64,000 nucleotides of DNA from Candidatus Nyctobacter psychrophilus (GTDB lineage: Bacteria > Vulcanimicrobiota > Vulcanimicrobiia > Vulcanimicrobiales > Vulcanimicrobiaceae), in contig JACRTY010000021.1 of the NCBI GenBank assembly GCA_014305025.1, forward strand, positions 1 through 64,000. The letters are read 5' to 3'. The notes below the pieces were generated by a model. That model had not been told where the DNA came from. It did no database searches and saw only the letters and a list, made by a program, of their open reading frames with translations. The position numbers and the translations under genes were made by a program. Shown piece after piece: positions 1-7,768 of the stretch. Within the stretch, counting starts at the first letter, position 1. Every line of letters starts with the position of its first letter.

Positions 1-44
1 TTGCGGCGAAGCCGCAAACGCTACAGATTCGGCGAAGCCGAATC
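1..44. repeat. Two tandem GAA-loop hairpins
   Basis: Two perfect hairpins follow one another. The first has a 7-bp stem (TTGCGGC/GCCGCAA, positions 1-17) and the second an 8-bp stem (GATTCGGC/GCCGAATC, 26-44). Both close on GAA (TTC on the other strand). They lie just past the 3' end of the minus-strand uppP operon, so they may act in transcript termination or mRNA end protection, but there is no T-tract. They could also be a dispersed short repeat cut by the window edge. Confidence 0.55.
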
Positions 45-80
45 CACGTGAGGCCGGTAGCGGCGACGCCCTGCGGAAAA

Positions 81-269
81 TCAGAGTCTCCTAGCCGGCT
101 GGGTTTGAAAGCGCATCCAGATGAGCGAGAGCACGCCGAGGACGGCGAACAACGCCGCGTGCGAGAAGTGGGGGCCGCCATGGTTCGAGGCGACTTGCAG
201 CACGCCGGTTGCGTACAGGATCGCGATGATGAAGAAAACGACGGCGAGCACGAGGGCCAAAGCCTTCAC
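81..269 (-). CDS. Small membrane protein (62 aa), unknown function
   Basis: I do not recognise this family. I take the GTG at 269, whose GTGA overlaps the TGA stop of uppP by 4 bp; an upstream start at 329 would overlap uppP by 64 bp and add a non-hydrophobic tail. The protein begins VKALALVLAVVFFIIAILYA, a clear membrane segment, followed by a short His-rich loop (NHGGPHFSHA) and a second hydrophobic stretch (ALFAVLGVLSLIWM), then a basic tail. It is probably a two-pass inner-membrane protein translated by coupling with uppP. Nothing in the sequence gives a function. Confidence 0.6.
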   Translation of the reverse strand: MKALALVLAVVFFIIAILYATGVLQVASNHGGPHFSHAALFAVLGVLSLIWMRFQTQPARRL

Positions 270-1126
270 GTAATGACTTTCGTTAAAGCGAGGGTAAGAC
301 AAACCGTTCCGAAGATCAGGCAGTACCACCCGAACGGGCGCAAATCATGCGCATGGAACCAGCGTGTCAAGAAGGCGACCGATGCATACGCGGTCAACGC
401 CGCGAGCACGCCGCCCACGGCCGACTGTTCGAGTGCGACGCGCGAGCCCGTGGCGAACAGCTTCGGCACCTCGAGCGCCGAGGCCGCGAAGATGACGGGC
501 GTCGCCAGTAAAAAAGAATAGCGCGCCGCATCTTCGTGCGTTAATCGCAGGAGCAGCGCGGCGACGATTGAGGCGCCCGACCGCGAAATCCCCGGCAACA
601 GCGCGGCCGCCTGCGCGAAGCCGACGCGCACGCCGCCCGACCACGGTAAGTCCGGGAGCGGCCGCACGGCAACGCTCCCGGTGCCCGCGAGCGAGCGGCG
701 ACGCAGCGCTTCCCCCGCGAACATCACAAACGCGTTAACGATGAGGAAGCCCGCTACCAGCGCACTGGAGCCGAAGAACTGACGGACCGGCGCTTCCAAG
801 AACACACCGAGCAAAGCGACCGGCACGGTGCCGACGACGAGCAGCCACCCGAGCCGTTCGTCGGGATCGCGCGACAGGTTGCCGCGGATGATGCTCGCGA
901 TCAGCGCGCGCACGATGCGCACCCAGTCCGCGCGGTAAAAACCGATCAGCGCCAGCGCCGTTCCCAGGTGCAAGGCCACGACGAACGACAGAAAGGTGGG
1001 ATCGCTGCGATCGACCTTCCAGTGCAGTAACGCCGGAACGAGCACCGTGTGCCCGAGGCTGGACACGGGAAACAGTTCACTCGTCCCTTGCAGCACGGCC
1101 AGCACCAGCGCTTGCATCCACGTCAT
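266..1126 (-). CDS. uppP: Undecaprenyl-diphosphatase (UppP/BacA)
   Basis: Integral membrane phosphatase that converts undecaprenyl diphosphate to the monophosphate, recycling the lipid carrier for peptidoglycan and other envelope polymers; overexpression gives bacitracin resistance. The two family signatures are present: LQGTSELFPVSSLGHTVL near residues 12-30 (the Glu-rich motif and SS..H) and PGISRSGASI near residue 178 (the phosphate-binding loop). The 286-residue length and multiple hydrophobic segments fit the family. It lies 62 bp downstream of tonB and is coupled through GTGA to a 62-residue membrane protein. The ATG at 1126 puts the first motif at the usual distance from the N-terminus. 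Confidence 0.95.
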   Translation of the reverse strand: MTWMQALVLAVLQGTSELFPVSSLGHTVLVPALLHWKVDRSDPTFLSFVVALHLGTALALIGFYRADWVRIVRALIASIIRGNLSRDPDERLGWLLVVGTVPVALLGVFLEAPVRQFFGSSALVAGFLIVNAFVMFAGEALRRRSLAGTGSVAVRPLPDLPWSGGVRVGFAQAAALLPGISRSGASIVAALLLRLTHEDAARYSFLLATPVIFAASALEVPKLFATGSRVALEQSAVGGVLAALTAYASVAFLTRWFHAHDLRPFGWYCLIFGTVCLTLALTKVIT

Positions 1127-1188
1127 CGGTCGGTTACCAGGGGGCGGCGCCGCCCCCCCGCGCCACCGTCCGTGCCGTTCGGCGCTCC

Positions 1189-1983
1189 TTACTGACCGGT
1201 GAAGTCCACCTGGAAGAGGTAATTCCCGGCGGTCGGCACGCAGTTGACGATGTCCGGCGTGTACGTCTGTTCCTTCGCGGCTGCGATCGCACTTTGATCG
1301 AGAGCTGCGTTTCCCGCGCTCTTGTAGATGGTCGCTCCCGCTACCGAGCCGGCTGCTGTGAGGCTCACTTTAACCTCGGCTGTCCCGGTGGCGCCTTGTT
1401 GGCGGGCAATGTCGGGATAATCGGCCGAGACCAGTTGGCCCTTCGTTGCGGCCTTGGCGTTCGGCACGGCGCACTGGGGCTTGGGAGTCGGCGGCGTCGT
1501 TGGGACCGGCGTCGGTGCCCGAGGAGCCGGCGTCCCGGCTTTGACGGGTGCCGGAGCGCCCGTCGCCGCGTTGCCTTGCGGCACCCCATTCTCGCTTCCT
1601 TTCGCGGGGGCGACATACTTTGCTTCGCTCGGCCCGGTGTTGGTATTCGAGTGCGTCTTGGGCGGGTGAACCTTCAACTTGGCCACCGGCGGCGGATTGG
1701 TCTGTTTGACCGGGGGCGGCGTTTGCTTGGGTTGCGGAGTCGGCGGCGGCGGCGTGGGGGTCGGCGGCGGCGGCGTCGGAACGACGACCTTGATCTTCTT
1801 GGTGACGGAAACTTTCTCGACGTCTTGCTGTTCGTTCTCGTTTTGGTGCAGGTGGAAGAACGGCAGCGCCATGCCGTGCAAAACGAGCGAGATCAGAAAC
1901 GCCCAGCCCAAAAACGAACCCACCCGGGCGCTCGCCGACGAGAGACGCGGTGCGGTGTCGCGTTGCGGATGCTGCTCGGCCAT
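1189..1983 (-). CDS. tonB: Energy transducer TonB
   Basis: Inner-membrane-anchored, periplasm-spanning protein that passes ExbBD proton-motive energy to outer-membrane receptors. The order is classical: a short cytoplasmic tail, one membrane segment (about residues 25-46), a proline/lysine-rich linker (about 65-115, repeated PPPPTPTPPPP), an Ala/Pro region, and a C-terminal TonB domain (about 175-264). Two cysteines (PQCAVPN and IVNCVPT) flank or lie in the C-terminal domain, so a disulfide is possible. It follows exbD by 3 bp on the same strand. A TonB-dependent receptor about 38 kb away (39661-42555) is a natural partner within this window. Confidence 0.93.
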   Translation of the reverse strand: MAEQHPQRDTAPRLSSASARVGSFLGWAFLISLVLHGMALPFFHLHQNENEQQDVEKVSVTKKIKVVVPTPPPPTPTPPPPTPQPKQTPPPVKQTNPPPVAKLKVHPPKTHSNTNTGPSEAKYVAPAKGSENGVPQGNAATGAPAPVKAGTPAPRAPTPVPTTPPTPKPQCAVPNAKAATKGQLVSADYPDIARQQGATGTAEVKVSLTAAGSVAGATIYKSAGNAALDQSAIAAAKEQTYTPDIVNCVPTAGNYLFQVDFTGQ

Positions 1984-1986
1984 GAC

Positions 1987-2400
1987 CTAGCCCTTCGAGC
2001 CCTCGACCTTGTTGGCAAGGCCGAAATTCGTCAAGTTTTCTTTCTTGGCGGCGTCCATCACTTGCAGGATCGTGCCGTAGCTGGCATGCGGGTCGGCTTT
2101 GATGATGACGCTCGTGTAGATATGATTAGTTTGGTCCTGAAGTTGCCGAAAGACGTCCGGAGCGCCGGCAACGTCGGTTTGCGTCGAACCGACGTTGATG
2201 TGGTCCTTGTCGTCGACGTAGACCAGAATCTGCGAGGGCTTGACCTTGTCTTTGTTGTGCGCCAGCGGCAGCTTGGGCTCTTTGGTGACCGACGCGAGGA
2301 TGATGAAGATGATCAGCAGGACCAGCAGCACGTCCGTGAAGGGCGTGATGTTGATCGTCGACATGACATCGTCTTCGCCGGTATTCGCCGTGACGGCCAT
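1987..2400 (-). CDS. exbD: Biopolymer transport protein ExbD (copy 2)
   Basis: Stator subunit of the TonB energising motor. One N-terminal membrane helix carries the conserved proton-relay aspartate in NITPFTDVLLVLLIIF, followed by a periplasmic domain of about 95 residues. The 137-residue length is normal. It lies between a second exbD (16 bp upstream) and tonB (3 bp downstream), so two non-identical ExbD proteins are made from one operon. Tandem exbD genes are known in some systems, where one paralogue may be specialised; the sequence does not say which is essential. Confidence 0.92.
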   Translation of the reverse strand: MAVTANTGEDDVMSTINITPFTDVLLVLLIIFIILASVTKEPKLPLAHNKDKVKPSQILVYVDDKDHINVGSTQTDVAGAPDVFRQLQDQTNHIYTSVIIKADPHASYGTILQVMDAAKKENLTNFGLANKVEGSKG

Positions 2401-2415
2401 ATTTAGTACACCACC

Positions 2416-2826
2416 TTACGAAGTGACGAAGCCGACGTCGTCAAGGTTCGATTCCTTGGCCGCGTCGAGGATGCGGATGATCGTGCCGTACGGGGCTTTC
2501 GAGTCGGCAGTGATCGCAACGTGGATGTGCCCGCGCTTGGCGGCAGTCTGGGACATGACGTAATAAATGTCTTGCGCGTTGGTTCGGTTGTTGTCGACGA
2601 AGATCACGCCGCGATTATTGACCAAGACGTCGATCTCGCGCTTGTTGTTCTGATCCAATGAGCTGGAACTGTTGTTGTTTGGAAGCTCTTTTTGAAAACC
2701 GGGCGGCGTCACGAGGGCGGCCAAAATCATGAAGATGATCAGCAGGACCAACAGCACGTCCGTGAAGGGCGTGATGTTGATTTCCGCCATGACTGCGTCG
2801 TCTTGTTGCGCCGAGAGCATCGACAT
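2416..2826 (-). CDS. exbD: Biopolymer transport protein ExbD (copy 1)
   Basis: Same role and architecture as its neighbour: EINITPFTDVLLVLLIIFMI contains the membrane helix and key aspartate, followed by a periplasmic domain. Directly after the helix it has a Ser/Asn-rich insert (LPNNNSSSSLDQNN) that the other copy lacks. Near-identical helices with divergent periplasmic domains suggest duplication and then specialisation for different partners. It starts 12 bp after exbB. Confidence 0.92.
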   Translation of the reverse strand: MSMLSAQQDDAVMAEINITPFTDVLLVLLIIFMILAALVTPPGFQKELPNNNSSSSLDQNNKREIDVLVNNRGVIFVDNNRTNAQDIYYVMSQTAAKRGHIHVAITADSKAPYGTIIRILDAAKESNLDDVGFVTS

Positions 2827-2838
2827 GGGGAAGCCTCG

Positions 2839-3531
2839 TTATTTGGCGGTAGCCGGAGTGGTCGTCACGCGGCCGCCGACCGGCTGATACAGTTCGGTAG
2901 GAATCGGTTCGCCGACGTTGTGGAAGTGCAGCATTTCGGCCAGTTGATTGGACGCGACGATCAGGTCCTGGTTGAACGCCTTGATGCGCGTCTTGAAGTA
3001 GTTGAAAAAGATCACCGAGACGACGGCCACGAAGAGGCCGGCGGCCGTCGTGACCAGCGCTTCGCCGACGCCGGCGGCGACGACTGCGGGGGTCGAATTC
3101 CCCTTGAGGGCGATGTCCTGAAAGGCCTTGATGATGCCGAGGACGGTGCCCAAGAGACCGACGAAAGGTGCGATGACGGCGATCGTTCCGATGACGCCCA
3201 AGTTGCGCTCCAAAAGATTCAGGTTCTCCATTAACGCTATGGAGAGCGCATCTGTGATGTCGGCGCGATTTTTTTCTCCGCGCTGAAGTCCGAACTCGAG
3301 GATGCGCGGCAGCATGCCCGAGGTCTTGCGGCACTGCTGCACCGCCCCGGGGATGTCGTCGGTGGCGATGCGCTGGCCGAGCGCACGTAAGAGGGCTTTG
3401 CTGTCCGCGCCTTCCTTGGCGAAGAAGACGAGTCGTTCGATCACGATGGCCACGGCGATGATCGACATCAGTATCAGGATGATCATGATGGGGCCACCCT
3501 GATGGATCAATTGTCCGAATCCGTTAAACAC
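2839..3531 (-). CDS. exbB: ExbB / MotA-TolQ family proton channel
   Basis: Proton-channel subunit that forms the motor with ExbD in the inner membrane. It has three membrane segments (about residues 14-36, 112-136 and 150-182). The family signature lies in the second and third segments (APFVGLLGTVLGIIKAF and a Gly/Ala-rich stretch with GVGEALVTTAAGL). The start is a GTG at 3531; GGAGG lies about 14 nt upstream, rather far for a ribosome-binding site. It is the first gene of exbB-exbD-exbD-tonB and lies 104 bp downstream of the TPR gene. The family also includes TolQ and MotA, but the tonB neighbour favours ExbB. Confidence 0.92.
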   Translation of the reverse strand: MFNGFGQLIHQGGPIMIILILMSIIAVAIVIERLVFFAKEGADSKALLRALGQRIATDDIPGAVQQCRKTSGMLPRILEFGLQRGEKNRADITDALSIALMENLNLLERNLGVIGTIAVIAPFVGLLGTVLGIIKAFQDIALKGNSTPAVVAAGVGEALVTTAAGLFVAVVSVIFFNYFKTRIKAFNQDLIVASNQLAEMLHFHNVGEPIPTELYQPVGGRVTTTPATAK

Positions 3532-3635
3532 GCTGTTACGGCGCCTCCAAAGAGAATATTAAGCGTTTGCGGGGCAGCCTTCTTACTTGCCCCCGAGCCG
3601 TATTCCTCGGCCGGGGAGGGCCGGAGCCTCCCGGA

Positions 3636-4961
3636 TCATTTTGAGGAGGAGAGTTGTTTGATGTTGTTCTCGATCTGGGTCGCGAGCTGCGTATTGTTGT
3701 CCTTCTTGGCCGCGGCGTCTGCCTTGTTTAAATACGTCAGCGCGTCTTTGGTCTTGCCGGTATTGGCGAGCGCGATGCCTTCGGCGAAGTTTGCTTGCGC
3801 GTCCTCGGGCGCGATCGCCAGCGCCTTGTCGGCATCCACCTTGGCCTTATCGTTGTCGGGCTTGGGCTGCGCGCTCAGATAATTGAACGCAGCCTGCGCG
3901 TACAGTTGCGCGGCCGCCTTGGGAGCCGCCGCTGCACCCTGTTCGAGCAGCGCCGCCGCATCCGCGTTCTTGCCGGCTTTCGACAGTGTTTGGGCTTGCG
4001 CCACGAAATAGTTGGCCATCAAGGTCGCTGCGCCGCTTTGGCTTGGGTCGAGGCGACTCACCTCGGCCGCGATGGCGTTGGCCTTTTGCACGTCCTTCGC
4101 CGCCAGATACGCGGCGATGAGGTTGACGTCGACCTGAGCACGATCCTTGGGCTTCACGTTTGCCGTGCCGGCGGCGAGCGACCGCGCCTTTTCGAGGGCG
4201 GCCACCGCGGCATCGTTTTGGCCGGCCTGCAGTTCGGCATTGCCTAAGTTGTTGTAGGTGACGAAATTCGGGGCGACCGCGGTGCCTCGTTTTGCTACGT
4301 CGAGTGCCGCGTCGTTCTGATTGTTTTTGAGCAGCGCAGTTGCATCGTTCGCATAGGCGTTTGCAGCGACCGATCTCAAGCCCGGCGGGATCGTGCCGGC
4401 CTTGTCGAACGCCGTGACGGCACCGGCATAATCGTTGAGGAACGTATCGGCGACGCCTAAGTCAGTCTGTGCACGCGCATCGTTCGGATGCTGGGTCACG
4501 TAACTGCGCAGTCCCGCTTGCGCGGCCGAATAGTTGCCGGCGTGCAGCATCGCTTCGAAGCGGCCGGCTCCCGCGGCCGCCGAGCCCGTTCCCGAACCGG
4601 ACGCTTTAGCGGCGCTGGCCGTGCCGCCCGACGTGAAGCGCAACGTGTAATCGTAATAGGCCTTCAGCTTCTGCGCACCGTGCGAGGCAGGCCGGTACGT
4701 CGCGTTCCGCGCGATCTCGAGCGCCGCGGCGTTGTCACCTTGATTGGTCGAGCGGAGGATCTTGTTGACTTTGAAACTGCCGTCCTTATTGACGAGCACT
4801 TGAACCACGACGATGCCCTTGCCGGCGATCGGCGACGAACTCGTGCCCTGCTTGATCAGTTTGGGCGGAACGTAATACGTCGGCGCCGCCTGCGCGTGCG
4901 CGACGAGGGGCGCCACCAGCGCGAGCGCGCCGAAGGCCGCGCCCGAGATTCGTCCGTTCAT
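3636..4961 (-). CDS. Secreted protein: TonB-type C-terminal domain fused N-terminally to TPR repeats
   Basis: The ATG at 4961 follows a usable AAAGGGA and begins a signal peptide ending near LVAHAQA (residue 24). A longer frame to 5096 only adds non-hydrophobic sequence. Residues about 27-112 resemble the TonB C-terminal fold (VPPKLIKQGTSS... IVVVQVLVNKDGSFKVNKIL... YDYTLRF). The rest, to residue 441, is Ala-rich tetratricopeptide-like repeats. It is thus a soluble periplasmic protein with a TonB-like domain at the wrong end and no membrane anchor or Pro-rich linker. Its position directly upstream of exbB-exbD-exbD-tonB suggests a partner or scaffold of that machine. Function is inferred. Confidence 0.75.
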   Translation of the reverse strand: MNGRISGAAFGALALVAPLVAHAQAAPTYYVPPKLIKQGTSSSPIAGKGIVVVQVLVNKDGSFKVNKILRSTNQGDNAAALEIARNATYRPASHGAQKLKAYYDYTLRFTSGGTASAAKASGSGTGSAAAGAGRFEAMLHAGNYSAAQAGLRSYVTQHPNDARAQTDLGVADTFLNDYAGAVTAFDKAGTIPPGLRSVAANAYANDATALLKNNQNDAALDVAKRGTAVAPNFVTYNNLGNAELQAGQNDAAVAALEKARSLAAGTANVKPKDRAQVDVNLIAAYLAAKDVQKANAIAAEVSRLDPSQSGAATLMANYFVAQAQTLSKAGKNADAAALLEQGAAAAPKAAAQLYAQAAFNYLSAQPKPDNDKAKVDADKALAIAPEDAQANFAEGIALANTGKTKDALTYLNKADAAAKKDNNTQLATQIENNIKQLSSSK

Positions 4962-5034
4962 GGATTCCCTTTCGTAGTTCGTGGTCGGAATGTCGAGCAA
5001 CGCCACGGCGGGTGGCAACGTTTCGCCAAGCGGC

Positions 5035-5913
5035 TTATGCGGCCGCAGCGGCGCGTTCCGGCAGCGGCCGGCCGACTGCGGCGGCGACGAGGGCAAGGCC
5101 TTCCATTGCCTCCGCGAATTCGGCCGGCGTCAGCGACTGCGCTCCGTCGGAATAGGCACTCGCCGGGTGCGGGTGGACTTCCACGATCACCCCGTCGGCG
5201 CCCGCCGCCACTGCCGCCAGCGTCATCGGCGCTACCAGCGCACGCACGCCGGTGCCATGCGACGGATCGACGATGACCGGCAGGTGCGTGAGGTTTTGCA
5301 CGAGCGGCACGGCGGCGAGGTCCAGCACGTTGCGCGTGTGGGGGTCGAAACCGCGGATGCCGCGCTCGCATAAGACGACCTGCGCGTTGCCGCCGGTGAC
5401 GATGTGTTCGGCGGCCATCAGCCACTCCTCGATCGTCGCCGCAATGCCGCGCTTGAGCAGCACGGGTTTCGGAGCGCCGCCGACTTCCCGTAACAGCGGG
5501 AAGTTCTGCATGTTGCGGGTACCGATCTGCAGCATGTCGGCGTAGCGAACGACCAAGTCCACATCGCGCGGATCGAGCACCTCGGTGACGACCGCCAAGC
5601 CGTAGCGGTCGGCGGCGTCGCGCAGATAGCGCAAGCCCTCTTCGCCCAGTCCCGCAAACGCGTAGGGCGACGTGCGCGGCTTGAATGCACCGCCGCGCAA
5701 GACATTGGCGCCCGCCTTGGCGACGGCGGCGGCAGTCGTCTCCAACTGCTCGCGCGATTCGACGCTGCACGGGCCGGCACACACGGCCAGCGCCGCGCCG
5801 CCGAAAGCGGCCCGCTGCCCGACGCGCACGATGCTGCGGGCCGACCGCGCGGCGCGACTGACCAGCCGGTAGCGGTGCGCTTCGGGCCCAGCCGATTCCA
5901 CGCCATATTTCAT
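5035..5913 (-). CDS. aroF: 3-deoxy-7-phosphoheptulonate (DAHP) synthase
   Basis: First enzyme of the shikimate pathway; condenses phosphoenolpyruvate and erythrose 4-phosphate. This is the small single-domain type. Visible signatures are [46 protein letters not shown], the metal-binding VLCERGIRG and VDPSHGTG. The protein has 292 residues, with a shortened N-terminal region and no separate regulatory domain. The ATGA at 5910-5913 overlaps the stop of the upstream pseudouridine synthase gene, so the two are translationally coupled. Cytosolic. Confidence 0.93.
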   Translation of the reverse strand: MKYGVESAGPEAHRYRLVSRAARSARSIVRVGQRAAFGGAALAVCAGPCSVESREQLETTAAAVAKAGANVLRGGAFKPRTSPYAFAGLGEEGLRYLRDAADRYGLAVVTEVLDPRDVDLVVRYADMLQIGTRNMQNFPLLREVGGAPKPVLLKRGIAATIEEWLMAAEHIVTGGNAQVVLCERGIRGFDPHTRNVLDLAAVPLVQNLTHLPVIVDPSHGTGVRALVAPMTLAAVAAGADGVIVEVHPHPASAYSDGAQSLTPAEFAEAMEGLALVAAAVGRPLPERAAAAA

Positions 5914-6638
5914 CGCAGGCCGCCCGCTTCGTGCAAGGTGCTGCGCAATGCTGCCAGTTCGCGATCCGTAACGGAGCGCCAGTGCCCGGGCGGCAGAGCG
6001 CCGAGCGCAATCGGTCCGAAGCGCAGCCGCGCCAGCGAGACGACGGGATGCGCCGTCGCTTCGAACATGCGGCGAATCTGCCGGTTACGGCCTTCATGGA
6101 CCGTCACGTCCAACTCGGAAAATTCCGCGCCGCTGCGGACGACGCGCAGCCGCGCCGGGGCGGCACGCTCGCCTTCGACCGGCATCCCCCCGAGGAAGCG
6201 CGCAACGTCGTCGCGGCCAATCCGACCCCGGACCACGGCGCGATACGTCTTGTCCACGCCGAAGCGCGGGTGGGTCAGCACGTGCGCGAGTTCGCCGTCA
6301 TTGGTCAGCAGCAGCACGCCTGAGGTGTCGTAATCCAGCCGCCCGACCGGCACCACGCGTCCCGGCTCCCTGGGAATGAGGCCGGCCACAGTGCGGCGGC
6401 CTTCGGGGTCACGCATCGTCGTCATGACCTTGCACGGTTTATGTAGCACGATATAGCGCTTCTCCGGCGTCACGCGCAGCGGTTTGCCGGCGAACTCGAC
6501 ATGGTCCGCCGCGCCGACGCTCGTACCCAATCGCCGTACGACCGCCCCATTGACCGTCACGTGGCCGGCCGCAATCAAGACCTCGGCCTTGCGCCGCGAG
6601 GCAATTCCGGCCTGAGCTAAAAATCTTTGCAGCCGCAC
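5910..6638 (-). CDS. rluB: rRNA/tRNA pseudouridine synthase, RsuA/RluB family
   Basis: Isomerises specific uridines in ribosomal RNA. The N-terminus ([24 protein letters not shown]) is an S4 RNA-binding domain of about 60 residues. The catalytic domain follows, with [19 protein letters not shown] carrying the nucleophilic aspartate, and a basic RQIRRMFEA segment near the end. The start is GTG at 6638, giving the expected 242-residue length. It lies 22 bp after the DNA glycosylase gene and may be read from the same SOS-type promoter. The exact target (RluB versus RsuA or RluE) cannot be fixed from sequence alone. Confidence 0.9.
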   Translation of the reverse strand: MRLQRFLAQAGIASRRKAEVLIAAGHVTVNGAVVRRLGTSVGAADHVEFAGKPLRVTPEKRYIVLHKPCKVMTTMRDPEGRRTVAGLIPREPGRVVPVGRLDYDTSGVLLLTNDGELAHVLTHPRFGVDKTYRAVVRGRIGRDDVARFLGGMPVEGERAAPARLRVVRSGAEFSELDVTVHEGRNRQIRRMFEATAHPVVSLARLRFGPIALGALPPGHWRSVTDRELAALRSTLHEAGGLR

Positions 6639-6660
6639 CGCCGAAAGGCTTCGACGCCCG

Positions 6661-7248
6661 TCAGGGTTTGTGCTCGTTGAGTCGCCGGGGCCCGCTCAGT
6701 ACCAGACTCGCCGCATCGAAGAAGCGCAGCGGACGGGCGGCCTCGCGCGTGAGCCCGATGCGGACGCTGGTTCCGATTGCTTCCGGCGGTCGACCGGCGG
6801 CGAGCCACAACGGACCTCGCGCACACAGGTCGAGAGCATCGTGCCAACGAGTCACGCCGAGCGCGCGCGCCAACCGTCCGGGACCCGAACAAAGCAGCCG
6901 ACCGTCATGGCAGGCGCGCCGCGCTTCCATCAGTTCCACGCCGGCCAGCGGTTCAGCCGCGCGCAGGAGGACGGCCGCACCGACACCGGGTGTCTCGCTC
7001 GAGACGTTGAGGCAGTACGACCGCCCGTAGATCACATAGACGTAGGCGTGTCCGCGGCGCAAGAACATCGAGCGATTCCGCGCGGTCTCGCCCCGAAACG
7101 CATGAGACGCGGCATCCCCCGGCACGTACGCCTCGGTTTCAACGATGCGCACCACGGCCCGGCCGCCGGCGCCGTCGGCGACGAGCAGCGTACCCAGTAG
7201 GAAGCGGGCGAGCGCGCCGGTTTCAAACGGTAACTCGGCCCGTCGCAG
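6661..7248 (-). CDS. mpg: 3-methyladenine DNA glycosylase (AAG/MPG family), non-ATG start
   Basis: Base-excision repair enzyme that removes alkylated purines. The catalytic motif RIVETEAYVPG, the downstream SHAFRGETARNRSMF, the YVYVIYG strand and the C-terminal RIGLTREA are all typical. The first canonical start (GTG, 7155) would begin at the catalytic motif and remove the N-terminal helix. In-frame sequence upstream encodes a normal family N-terminus (LPFETGALARFLLGTLLV) without ATG, GTG or TTG until a stop at 7372-7374. I therefore take the CTG at 7248 as the likely start, giving about 195 residues. It lies 43 bp after the RNase H-like gene, both behind a promoter with an SOS box. Confidence 0.85.
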   Translation of the reverse strand: MRRAELPFETGALARFLLGTLLVADGAGGRAVVRIVETEAYVPGDAASHAFRGETARNRSMFLRRGHAYVYVIYGRSYCLNVSSETPGVGAAVLLRAAEPLAGVELMEARRACHDGRLLCSGPGRLARALGVTRWHDALDLCARGPLWLAAGRPPEAIGTSVRIGLTREAARPLRFFDAASLVLSGPRRLNEHKP

Positions 7249-7291
7249 CCGCCGTAGACGCGAGGTCCCGCGCGCGGTCGGATGTGTCCGC

Positions 7292-7720
7292 TTACGCTGC
7301 GATGTCGAGCGAAACTTCCGCGCGTGCCCGCGCTTCGAGATCGCGGCAGCCGCGTTGGTCGCGCGCGAGCGCTACCTGCGCCGCGGTGAAGCGGTTGAGT
7401 AGACAGCGCAAGGTCACGTACGGCACGGTCAGCGGCGGCGGCACGTTGCGTCTGCCGTCCAAGTCGGCGACCATGTCCGCATCGGTGGTCGTCAACGTGA
7501 CGCGCCGAACTCCGCGTTCATACAGGCGCATGGCGACCGTCCGCATGGCCGCATAGGTGACGTCTCGTCCGTGTAAGGCCCCGAGCGGCCGGCACGCAAA
7601 GGTCACGCGCACCAACGTTTCGCGCTGCTGGGCGCGCACGAGCGCATAGGCCACGCCGGTCGCGTGCGCGTCGGCCGCACATCCCACGGCGACGTCCACC
7701 ACTTCCTCGCGCATCTCCAT
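7292..7720 (-). CDS. RNase H-fold-like protein, unknown function, SOS-controlled
   Basis: I do not recognise a named family. The ATG at 7720 follows a strong AAGGGAG; a longer frame runs into the promoter and is unlikely. The 142 residues show alternating strands and helices like an RNase HI fold: two N-terminal strands with a G-A-Y pattern, a helix (VTYAAMRTVAMRLYERG), a strand (VRRVTLTTTDADMVADLDG) and a C-terminal helix (DLEARARAEV). The canonical DEDD residues are only partly matched, so any nuclease activity is doubtful. It is the first gene after a promoter whose spacer contains a perfect LexA-type palindrome and precedes a DNA glycosylase gene, which suggests a role in the DNA damage response. 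Confidence 0.6.
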   Translation of the reverse strand: MEMREEVVDVAVGCAADAHATGVAYALVRAQQRETLVRVTFACRPLGALHGRDVTYAAMRTVAMRLYERGVRRVTLTTTDADMVADLDGRRNVPPPLTVPYVTLRCLLNRFTAAQVALARDQRGCRDLEARARAEVSLDIAA

Positions 7721-7738
7721 CGGCTCCCTTCTTCCCCG

Positions 7739-7768
7739 ATCATATACCGAACGTACGTTCGATGTCAA
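7739..7768 (-). promoter_or_regulatory. Sigma-70 promoter with embedded LexA-type SOS box
   Basis: On the minus strand the sequence reads TTGACA (7768-7763), an 18-bp spacer, then TATGAT (7744-7739). Inside the spacer is CGAACGTACGTTCG (7748-7761), a perfect 14-bp palindrome that matches CGAAC-RNRY-GTTCG, the SOS operator known from Bacillus and mycobacterial LexA. A repressor bound there would block both promoter boxes. The -35 box overlaps the stop codon of the upstream glycosyltransferase gene. The predicted start of transcription is about 12 nt before the AAGGGAG-preceded ATG at 7720. Confidence 0.85.

Noticed and set aside
1294-2406. 370-residue plus-strand open frame over tonB and exbD
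   Set aside because: It runs antisense to tonB and exbD with Arg/Gly-rich composition, typical of shadow frames in GC-rich DNA, and no motif is visible.
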